DNA of 6,705 nt from an uncultured Lachnospiraceae bacterium (GTDB taxonomy: Bacteria > Bacillota > Clostridia > Lachnospirales > Lachnospiraceae): the NCBI GenBank assembly GCA_910579645.1, contig CAJTVK010000182.1, positions 1 to 6,705 on the forward strand, in the 5' to 3' direction. A program made the translations under genes and the position numbers. Under the pieces are notes generated by a model. That model was not told where the DNA came from, did no database searches, and worked only from the letters and a program-made list of their open reading frames with translations. Positions within the stretch are counted from its first letter, which is position 1, and every line of letters starts with the position of its first letter. Shown one piece after another: positions 1 to 5,583 of the stretch.

Positions 1-28
1 GGTTTTGAGGGTGTGTCTTCATAATTTG

Positions 29-58
29 AAAAAAGCTATCATTTATGGTAGCTTTTTT
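29..58 (+). terminator. Intrinsic terminator of the upstream transcription unit
   Basis: A 12-bp stem pairs 29-40 with 47-58 (one T-G wobble) around a 6-base ATTTAT loop. The right arm itself ends in six T's, and because the left arm begins with six A's the structure could act in both directions. One forward frame that is open from the window's first base stops with TAA at 22-24, four bases before the stem. This fits the tail of an upstream + strand gene, but only seven codons are visible and it cannot be identified. The terminator insulates cheV from upstream transcription. Confidence 0.85.
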
Positions 59-119
59 GTTGTGTTTATATTATAATTAAAACATGGGTAGCGAATTGTT
101 GAATTATATAAAAAATTTG

Positions 120-148
120 TATTAATTTTTATAGATATGTGCTATAAT
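120..148 (+). promoter_or_regulatory. Extended -10 promoter for cheV
   Basis: TGCTATAAT at 140-148 is a perfect extended -10 element for the housekeeping sigma factor. The hexamer 17 bp upstream, TATTAA at 120-125, is a poor -35 match, as is usual for extended -10 promoters. The surroundings are very AT-rich and include an inverted repeat, AAAAATT at 111-117 with AATTTTT at 124-130. Transcription would start near 155, giving a leader of about 50 bases. I see no match to the flagellar sigma-28 consensus, so cheV does not look like part of a SigD-type regulon from this promoter. Confidence 0.7.
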
Positions 149-204
149 AGGTTTAACTTGCTACGCTGGTAGGTAATAATAATAAATGTGTGAGGTGGAC
201 GAAA

Positions 205-1110
205 ATGGATACAAATATTCTGCTTGAGAATGGTACGAATGAGTTGGAAGTATTGGAATTTTTATTGGAAGGACAGCATTACGGAATTAATGTAGCTAAG
301 ATTAGAGAAATTATTACTTATCAGAATGTTACTCCGGTACCAAATGCCCATCCTAGTATAGAAGGTATTTTCATGCCAAGGGATACCATGATTACGGCAA
401 TTAATTTAAGAAATTGCCTTCAGATGAGGGATTATGAAGAAAAGGAGAAAGCCACTTCTTTATTCATCATTACTAACTTCAATCAATTGGACATTGCGTT
501 TCATGTGGATGCCGTATTAGGCATACATAGAGTTTCATGGAATCAGATTATTAAGCCGGGTTCTACCGTTTCTACAAGTGAGGATGGAATATCCACGGGC
601 ATTATAAAAATAGACGGTGAACTGATTATTATTTTGGATTTCGAGAAAATAGTGACCGATATTAACCCGGAGACTGGCCTGAAGGTATCCGAGATTGAAG
701 AATTGGGACATAGGGCACCAAGGGATTTGGCTATTTTGATTGCGGAGGATTCTCCGTTATTAAATAAATTAATTGTAGATTCCTTAAAACAGGCCGGTTA
801 TACGAATTTGATCCATACGGAGAACGGACAGCAGGCATATGATGTAATCACACAGTGTAAGGAAGACGGTACATTGAAGAAGCATGTGCAATGCGTCATT
901 ACTGATATCGAAATGCCTGTGATGGACGGACACCGTTTGACAAAACTTATTAAAGAGGATGATGATACAAAGGATATTCCGGTAGTTATTTTCTCGTCCT
1001 TGGTGAATGAGGAAATGAAACGTAAAGGGGCTGCTTTAGGAGCCGACGCGCAGCTGTCAAAACCTGAAATTGGTAATCTGGTTCATATTATTGACGGACT
1101 GTTTGAGTAA
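205..1110 (+). CDS. cheV: CheV chemotaxis coupling protein (CheW domain + receiver)
   Basis: A 301-residue cytoplasmic adaptor of the chemotaxis array. It links methyl-accepting receptors to the kinase CheA through a CheW-like domain (about residues 14-155) and carries a C-terminal receiver (about 175-301) that CheA can phosphorylate, usually for adaptation. In the receiver the acidic pair is E181/D182, the phospho-acceptor is D234 in VITDIEMPVMDG, the switch Ser is in FSS (264-265) and the conserved Lys is K286 in LSKPE. All are present, so it should be phosphorylatable. Length and domain order are typical of CheV. I start at ATG 205 because GAGGTGG at 192-198 sits 6 bases before it; the in-frame GTG at 190 overlaps that ribosome binding site. 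It is the only chemotaxis gene here and appears monocistronic, between a terminator and a stem-loop. Confidence 0.95.
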   Translation: MDTNILLENGTNELEVLEFLLEGQHYGINVAKIREIITYQNVTPVPNAHPSIEGIFMPRDTMITAINLRNCLQMRDYEEKEKATSLFIITNFNQLDIAFHVDAVLGIHRVSWNQIIKPGSTVSTSEDGISTGIIKIDGELIIILDFEKIVTDINPETGLKVSEIEELGHRAPRDLAILIAEDSPLLNKLIVDSLKQAGYTNLIHTENGQQAYDVITQCKEDGTLKKHVQCVITDIEMPVMDGHRLTKLIKEDDDTKDIPVVIFSSLVNEEMKRKGAALGADAQLSKPEIGNLVHIIDGLFE

Positions 1111-1130
1111 GAGGGTATAGAAGACATGAT

Positions 1131-1153
1131 AAGCCGGGAGATATTCCCGGCTT
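1131..1153 (+). terminator. Stem-loop after cheV, probable weak terminator
   Basis: A perfect 9-bp GC-rich stem, AAGCCGGGA at 1131-1139 with its complement at 1145-1153, closes a GATAT loop 20 bases after the cheV stop. The following bases (CTTATATG) are not a real T-run, so termination may be partial and the downstream sirtuin-like gene could be reached by read-through. The stem is certain from the sequence; its role is inferred. Confidence 0.55.
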
Positions 1154-1184
1154 CTTATATGTACGGGTACACATAATGGAAGAA

Positions 1185-1202
1185 TGCCAGTGAAAGCTGG
1201 CA
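1185..1202 (+). other. Short hairpin in the leader of the sirtuin-like gene
   Basis: TGCCAG at 1185-1190 and CTGGCA at 1197-1202 form a perfect 6-bp stem around TGAAAG, ending 31 bases before the ATG at 1234. With the stem at 1131-1153 it makes the 123-base gap after cheV fairly structured. I recognise no riboswitch class and no convincing promoter in the gap: the CATAAT at 1172-1177 has no acceptable -35. Confidence 0.3.
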
Positions 1203-1233
1203 GGCGTCCGGTACGGGAGCGGGGAAGGAAAAT

Positions 1234-2034
1234 ATGGAAAAAGATAACTTAAGAGATATTGTCTTGGAGCAATTAAAAGATTCGGAATGTGTATTGGTGG
1301 GAATCGGGGAAGAATTTGGCGAAAGCATAGGAAAATGGGAAGAAAGCAGTGCATATTCGGTTTTTACGGAACGGGTAAGCGGTGAAACGGAGCGGCAATG
1401 GATGGAGCCATTTGCGGAAGGACTATATGTCAGAAATGCGAAAGGCAATAAAGTAACGAAAGCCTATAAAATTTTGGAAGAACTGTTGGACGGGAAAAAT
1501 TATTTTATTGTTTCTGTCCGTACGGATGATTTTATATATGACACAGTGTTAAAGCAGGAAAATATAGTGACTCCGTGCGGCGGATACCGTTATTTGCAAT
1601 GTCCGCAAGGGTGCAATCATATGGTCTGCAGAAGAGAAGAGCGGCTGTCGGAGGATATTGCCGGATTTCTGAGCGGAAAGGGCTTTCCTGAGGATATCAA
1701 GGCTCCGTCATGTCCGGTATGCGGAAAAATAATGGTTCCCAATAACATAAAAGCACAGAATTATGTAGAAGAAGGCTATTTGGAATTATGGAACCGTTAT
1801 AAGAAATGGCTTCAGGGAACGGTAAATAAGAAATTATGTGTGCTGGAACTGGGAGTAGGGATGAAATATCCAAGTGTGATCCGGTGGCCTTTTGAGAAAA
1901 TTGTTTTTTTCAATCAAAAGTCGGTTTTTTTCCGAGTACATAGCAAATTATTCCAATTAACGGAGGAAATTAAGGACAGAGGATATAAGATAGAAGAAAA
2001 ACCCATAGATTTTCTTATAAATAGGTTTGTGTAA
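1234..2034 (+). CDS. Divergent Sir2-family (sirtuin-like) protein with Cys4 zinc site
   Basis: A 266-residue cytoplasmic protein whose order of elements matches the sirtuin fold. It has a degenerate nucleotide-binding Gly-rich loop VGIGEEFG (22-29), a segment VSVRTDD (93-99) where sirtuins have TQNID, and then PCGGYRYLQC (114-123) where they have the catalytic His-Gly. A zinc ribbon follows with C123-x3-C127 and C160-x2-C163. ELGVGMKYP (205-213) stands where GTSL-V-P is expected, and FFNQ (225-228) where the Asn contacting NAD lies. There is no signal peptide or membrane segment. The catalytic His is absent and C115 appears to take its place, so ordinary deacetylase activity is doubtful. It may be an ADP-ribosyltransferase-like, NAD-binding or inactive member; from memory, SirTM-type sirtuins also lack the His. 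GGGGAAGGA at 1221-1229 supports the start. Assignment rests on motif order, not an alignment. Confidence 0.65.
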   Translation: MEKDNLRDIVLEQLKDSECVLVGIGEEFGESIGKWEESSAYSVFTERVSGETERQWMEPFAEGLYVRNAKGNKVTKAYKILEELLDGKNYFIVSVRTDDFIYDTVLKQENIVTPCGGYRYLQCPQGCNHMVCRREERLSEDIAGFLSGKGFPEDIKAPSCPVCGKIMVPNNIKAQNYVEEGYLELWNRYKKWLQGTVNKKLCVLELGVGMKYPSVIRWPFEKIVFFNQKSVFFRVHSKLFQLTEEIKDRGYKIEEKPIDFLINRFV

Positions 2035-2062
2035 CGGGCATATATATGGTAAACTAAAAGGG

Positions 2063-2092
2063 TTGACAGTATTTATTAAATATATTTAGAAT
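2063..2092 (+). promoter_or_regulatory. Promoter-like pair for the membrane protein-hisHF-ung operon
   Basis: A perfect -35, TTGACA at 2063-2068, is followed after 18 bp by TAGAAT at 2087-2092, a 5/6 match to the -10 consensus, in the 71-base gap after the sirtuin-like gene. It is the only good housekeeping promoter between 1154 and 6262, so it probably drives the four genes to 6261. Initiation about 7 bases after the -10 would fall near 2099, inside the ribosome binding site of the gene at 2106. The leader would then be unusually short, which lowers confidence. Confidence 0.55.
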
Positions 2093-2105
2093 GTGAGGGT
2101 AATTC

Positions 2106-4157
2106 ATGAGCTCAGATGAAGAATATTTAGATGATTTACTTAAATCTATAGTAGAGGATGAAGGGGAACCTGAAGATTTGCAGTCAGGGGAGAACCTGAT
2201 GGAAACAGAAAGTTCTTCTATGGATGATTTAGGCTTTGCAATAGAAGATTTTGGAACAGAAGACTTAGGAACAGGAGATTTGGGTACAGGAGACGAACTG
2301 CCGACTGACTTTGCGATGAGCGATACCGGTGAAGAGGGAGAGAATGCGTCCGATTTTGCGTTGGAAGGCTTTGGCGAAGAGGGGGAGAATGGGTCGGACT
2401 TTGCGTTGGAAGGCTTTGGCGAAGAAGGGGAGAATGCGTCGGATTTTGCTTTGGAAGACTTTGGAGGGGAAGAAGAGGCTGCGCCGGACTTTGCCATAGA
2501 GGATTTTGGCGTGGAGGAACCGCCGGCTGATTTCGGAATGGAGGATATGGGGGAATTGTTGGCAGACGGCGGCATGGAGGAAGGCGCGGCAGATGATTTT
2601 GCCATTGAGGATTTTGAAGTTCTGGAGCCGGGAAGCGGAGAACAGGAAGAAGAGTCATTGATATCGGCTGATGACGTAGATGCCATGTTTGCGGCAGCGA
2701 GCGAAGCGGCGGCGGAAGAAGAGCCGCTGATAGAGATAAATTCGGAAGAGGATATGCTGGCATTGCTGGACAGCATGTCAAATGAAATTGAGGCAGAACA
2801 GGCAGCTGCGGAGGCGGAGAAAGAAAATGCCGTCCCGGAAGAAACGATAGAAGCGGAAGAAAAGGGAAAGAAGAAAAAGAAAAAACGTTTCGGCAAAAAG
2901 AAGGGGGAGAAGGAGCAGAGTGAGGATACGCCCTTAAACGAAGAAGAAGCAGAAGCACCTGATAAGAAGCCGAATATTTTCACGAAACTGATTTCATTCC
3001 TTACGGAGGCGGACGAAGACGGCGAGGAAGAACTGAAAGAAGGGCTGGAGCCTTCGGATGAAAATAAGAGCATCTTGGAAGAACTGGATAAGGAAGATAA
3101 GAAAAAGAAAAAAAAGAAAGGGAAAAAAGGAAAAGGCGCAGAAGAAGGGGAAGAAGAGGGAGACGGGGAAGAGAAGGGAAAAAAGAAAGAAAAGAAGAAG
3201 AAGGAAAAGAAAGAGAAGAAAGAGAAAGCTGCTGCCGATACGTTGGGCGCAGCACCGGAGAGACCTTCCAAAAAGGTATCCAAGAAGAGCGTGGCCGTCA
3301 TTGCAGGGCTGTGTGTCACGCTTATGGCAATGATTATAGTATTTTGCAGCATAGTGCCCATGTTTTTTGACAAAAAAGGAGCAAGGGAGGCGTATTACCA
3401 GGCGGATTATAAGAGATCCTATGAACTTCTTTACGGCAAAAAACTGGATGAGAGCGATACCATTATTTATAATCAGTCTAAGACCATAGTGGGGATGAAC
3501 CGCAAGCTGGAGGCATATCACAATTATCTTGCTATCGGGGAAGAAGTGCGTGCCTTGGATGCCCTTATGGCAGGTGTGCAGAAATATCCGGATATTATGT
3601 TGGATGCCGAGCAGTACCATGTGACGCAGGAAGTGGATGCCGTCTATGAAACGATATTGAATATTCTGAATGATAAATATGGATTGACGGAAGAAGAAGC
3701 AAAGAATATTATTGCCTATGACGATGTGACTTATACCAGAAGACTGGAATCCATAGTGAACGGAACTCCATTTGTAGATCCTAACGAGGTAATCCTGACA
3801 TCGCCGGATGTTCTTTCCGAGGAACAGGATTTCTATGAAGCATCGCAGGACGAGGCATCGGAAGGAAATACGGAAAGTGAGAAGGCAGCCGCAGAAGAGC
3901 CGGCTTCCGCGGCATCGGAAACAGAGGCGGAAGAACTTCCGGCAGAACAGCAGGAACAGACACCGGCTGTTGAAACATTGGGAAGCGGGGGAGTTCTGGG
4001 AGAAGATGCAGGTTCTGACAGTGTTTACATACCGGAGGAACCGGCTGCGGCGGAAGAAACCGGTCAGGGGACGGCGGAAACTCCTTCGACAGGCGGACAG
4101 GGGACGATGATTCAGGGAGTACGCCAGCCAATTGATGTACAAATACACGGACAGTGA
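2106..4157 (+). CDS. Charge-segregated single-pass membrane protein with acidic repeats
   Basis: I do not recognise a named family for this 683-residue protein. In order it has an acidic head (1-250) with FA-(I/L)-E-(G/D)-FG repeats at about 41-170; an alpha-helical stretch at 186-240 rich in Ala and Glu; a Lys block (252-269); an acidic linker with a short hydrophobic patch IFTKLISFL (291-299); a second Lys block (332-374); one membrane helix (about 395-421); a helical, TPR-like domain (about 424-553); and a disordered Glu/Ala/Pro/Thr-rich tail (565-683). The Lys-rich flank before the helix predicts the head inside the cell and the last 260 residues outside. There is no signal peptide, lipobox or sortase motif. 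GAGGG at 2095-2099 supports the start. It is probably co-transcribed with hisHF and ung, with 24 bases to hisH. A scaffold or envelope role is possible but unproven. Confidence 0.85.
   Translation: MSSDEEYLDDLLKSIVEDEGEPEDLQSGENLMETESSSMDDLGFAIEDFGTEDLGTGDLGTGDELPTDFAMSDTGEEGENASDFALEGFGEEGENGSDFALEGFGEEGENASDFALEDFGGEEEAAPDFAIEDFGVEEPPADFGMEDMGELLADGGMEEGAADDFAIEDFEVLEPGSGEQEEESLISADDVDAMFAAASEAAAEEEPLIEINSEEDMLALLDSMSNEIEAEQAAAEAEKENAVPEETIEAEEKGKKKKKKRFGKKKGEKEQSEDTPLNEEEAEAPDKKPNIFTKLISFLTEADEDGEEELKEGLEPSDENKSILEELDKEDKKKKKKKGKKGKGAEEGEEEGDGEEKGKKKEKKKKEKKEKKEKAAADTLGAAPERPSKKVSKKSVAVIAGLCVTLMAMIIVFCSIVPMFFDKKGAREAYYQADYKRSYELLYGKKLDESDTIIYNQSKTIVGMNRKLEAYHNYLAIGEEVRALDALMAGVQKYPDIMLDAEQYHVTQEVDAVYETILNILNDKYGLTEEEAKNIIAYDDVTYTRRLESIVNGTPFVDPNEVILTSPDVLSEEQDFYEASQDEASEGNTESEKAAAEEPASAASETEAEELPAEQQEQTPAVETLGSGGVLGEDAGSDSVYIPEEPAAAEETGQGTAETPSTGGQGTMIQGVRQPIDVQIHGQ
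2346..2525 (+). repeat. Four tandem 45-bp coding repeats in the acidic domain
   Basis: Four in-frame units start at 2346, 2391, 2436 and 2481, each encoding 15 residues of the pattern x-(S/P)-DFA-(L/I)-E-(G/D)-FG followed by a Glu/Gly-rich spacer. Units 1 and 2 differ at only 4 of 45 bases and so look recently duplicated; units 3 and 4 have diverged more. Degenerate copies lie outside the array at residues 43-50 (FAIEDFG), 67-80, 141-149 and 163-170 (DDFAIEDF). Confidence 0.85.
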
Positions 4158-4164
4158 TGTCCGT
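4147..4164 (+). other. Perfect hairpin with GNRA-type loop spanning the stop codon
   Basis: ACGGACA at 4147-4153 pairs exactly with TGTCCGT at 4158-4164 around GTGA, a GNRA tetraloop; bases 4155-4157 of it are the TGA stop of the membrane protein. No T-run follows, so it is not a terminator. It lies just upstream of the hisH ribosome binding site and could influence coupling between the two genes or mark an RNA processing point. Function is inference. Confidence 0.4.
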
Positions 4165-4181
4165 CAGACAGGCGGTGGCAT

Positions 4182-4802
4182 ATGACAGCGATTATTGATT
4201 ATGATGCGGGCAATATAAGGAGCGTGGAGAAAGCGCTCCGGTTCTTGGGAGAAGAGACTTGCCTGACAAGGGACAGGGAAAAGATACTTGCGGCGGATCG
4301 GGTAATTCTGCCGGGAGTGGGCGCTTTTGGGGATGCGATGGAAAAAATAAAGAACTTTGCCCTGGAGGAAGTGATTCATGAGGCAGTGGGGGAAGGCCTT
4401 CCTTTTCTCGGCATCTGTTTAGGCTTGCAGCTTTTATTCGAGAGAAGCGAGGAATGTCCTGCCGCTGAGGGGCTGGGAATCTTGAAAGGCGATATACTGA
4501 GGCTGCCGGACAAAGAAGGGCTGAAGATTCCTCAGATAGGGTGGAATTCGCTGAAATATCCCAATGAGGGCAGACTGTTTGAAGGCATACCGGAGGATTC
4601 CTATGTATATTTTGTCCATTCTTATTATCTGAAAGCGGAAGATGAAAGCATTGTGACTGCAACGGCGGACTATAGTACGGAAATCCATGCTTCGGTGGAA
4701 AAGGGAAATGTGTTTGCCTGTCAGTTTCATCCGGAAAAAAGTTCTAAGACAGGGCTTGCCTTGCTGAATAATTTCGTGGGGATTCAGAAGGGAGGAAAAT
4801 AG
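4182..4802 (+). CDS. hisH: Imidazole glycerol phosphate synthase, glutaminase subunit HisH
   Basis: A 206-residue class I glutamine amidotransferase. It hydrolyses glutamine and passes ammonia to HisF, which makes imidazole glycerol phosphate and AICAR in histidine biosynthesis. The catalytic Cys is C79 in the nucleophile elbow GICLGLQ, with H183 and E185 in the FHPEKS motif. PGVGAFG (44-50) and the YFVHSYY segment (143-149) are also typical, and the length is normal. Upstream, AGGCGGTG at 4170-4177 differs at one base from an ideal AGGAGGTG, with a tight 4-base spacing to ATG 4182. The gene lies 24 bases after the membrane protein gene and abuts hisF. HisH homologues also occur in sugar amidation clusters, but the neighbouring canonical hisF favours histidine biosynthesis. 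Confidence 0.97.
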   Translation: MTAIIDYDAGNIRSVEKALRFLGEETCLTRDREKILAADRVILPGVGAFGDAMEKIKNFALEEVIHEAVGEGLPFLGICLGLQLLFERSEECPAAEGLGILKGDILRLPDKEGLKIPQIGWNSLKYPNEGRLFEGIPEDSYVYFVHSYYLKAEDESIVTATADYSTEIHASVEKGNVFACQFHPEKSSKTGLALLNNFVGIQKGGK

Positions 4803-5564
4803 ATGCATACGAAGCGGATTATCCCGTGCCTGGATGTACATAATGCCAGAGTGGTGAAGGGCGTAAACTTCGTGAATCTGCGGGATGCCGGGGATCCGGC
4901 AGAGATAGCGGAGGCATATGACAAGGCAGGGGCGGACGAATTGGTTTTTTTGGATATAACGGCCTCTTCGGATGCCAGAGCCACGGTGGCAGAAATGGTG
5001 CGCCGGGTGGCGGAGAGAGTATTCATCCCTTTTACGGTTGGAGGGGGAATACGGACGGCAGAAGACTTTAAGGCTATCCTGAGGGAGGGGGCAGATAAAG
5101 TTTCCGTCAATTCTTCGGCCATTAACCGGCCGGAACTAATCAGCGAAGCGGCAGACAAGTTCGGCAGCCAATGTGTGGTGGTGGCAATTGACGCCAAGCG
5201 GAGGACGGACGGAAGCGGCTGGAATATATATAAAAACGGCGGCAGGATTGATGTGGGGATGGATGCCGTAGAATGGGCGGTGAAGGCAGAACGGCTGGGA
5301 GCCGGCGAGATTCTGCTTACCAGCATGGACTGCGACGGTACCAAGGCGGGATATGATATCGAACTGACGCGCGCAGTGGCGGAGAATGTGTCCATACCGG
5401 TCATTGCATCCGGCGGCGCAGGAAAGAACAGGGATTTTTATGATGCACTGACAACGGGAAAGGCGGATGCGGCATTGGCGGCATCTCTGTTCCATTATAA
5501 GGAACTGGAGATACGCGAAGTGAAGGAGTATTTGGAAACGCATGGCGTGGCGGTGAGAAGATAA
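4803..5564 (+). CDS. hisF: Imidazole glycerol phosphate synthase, cyclase subunit HisF
   Basis: A 253-residue (beta/alpha)8-barrel partner of HisH. It uses ammonia channelled through the barrel to convert PRFAR to imidazole glycerol phosphate and AICAR. The two catalytic aspartates are at the standard positions, D11 in IPCLDV and D130 in VVVAIDAK. Phosphate-binding loops TVGGGIR (78-84) and ASGGAGK (202-208) and the LLTSMDCDGTKAGYD segment (171-185) are intact. The length matches the family. ATG 4803 follows the hisH TAG directly, and GGAGG at 4791-4795 lies inside the end of hisH, so translation is probably coupled. No other his genes (hisA, hisIE, hisG, hisD, hisB) are present, so the pathway must be split across the genome. 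Confidence 0.98.
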   Translation: MHTKRIIPCLDVHNARVVKGVNFVNLRDAGDPAEIAEAYDKAGADELVFLDITASSDARATVAEMVRRVAERVFIPFTVGGGIRTAEDFKAILREGADKVSVNSSAINRPELISEAADKFGSQCVVVAIDAKRRTDGSGWNIYKNGGRIDVGMDAVEWAVKAERLGAGEILLTSMDCDGTKAGYDIELTRAVAENVSIPVIASGGAGKNRDFYDALTTGKADAALAASLFHYKELEIREVKEYLETHGVAVRR

Positions 5565-5583
5565 GAGAAGGAGAACTTTTATT

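Noticed and set aside
149..204. Possible riboswitch in the cheV leader (small CTAC-GCTG-GTAG hairpin at 161-172)
   Set aside because: Only a 4-bp stem in a leader of about 50 bases; no conserved core of a c-di-GMP or other known riboswitch is visible.
2255..2525. Short repeats considered as a CRISPR-like array
   Set aside because: The units are contiguous, in frame, degenerate at third positions and encode a regular peptide; there are no unique spacers.
3058..3333. Arg/Lys-rich + strand frame inside the purine tract
   Set aside because: A frame-shifted reading of the Lys block; the composition simply follows the purine repeats and no ribosome binding site of its own is seen.
2054..3373. Long open frame on the minus strand encoding a Ser/Phe/Pro-rich product
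   Set aside because: It is the antisense shadow of the Glu/Asp/Lys-rich + strand gene; GAA, GAT and AAG codons read as Ser and Phe codons on the other strand and rarely create stops. It has no ribosome binding site or protein-like composition.
2994..4148. Minus-strand open frame of 384 codons opposite the membrane protein gene
   Set aside because: It overlaps a real gene along its entire length, is rich in Phe, Arg, Cys and Leu runs arising from the reverse complement, and has no supporting start signal.
4784..5404. 206-codon minus-strand frame opposite hisF
   Set aside because: It lies opposite an intact, fully motif-supported hisF and shows no recognisable domain.
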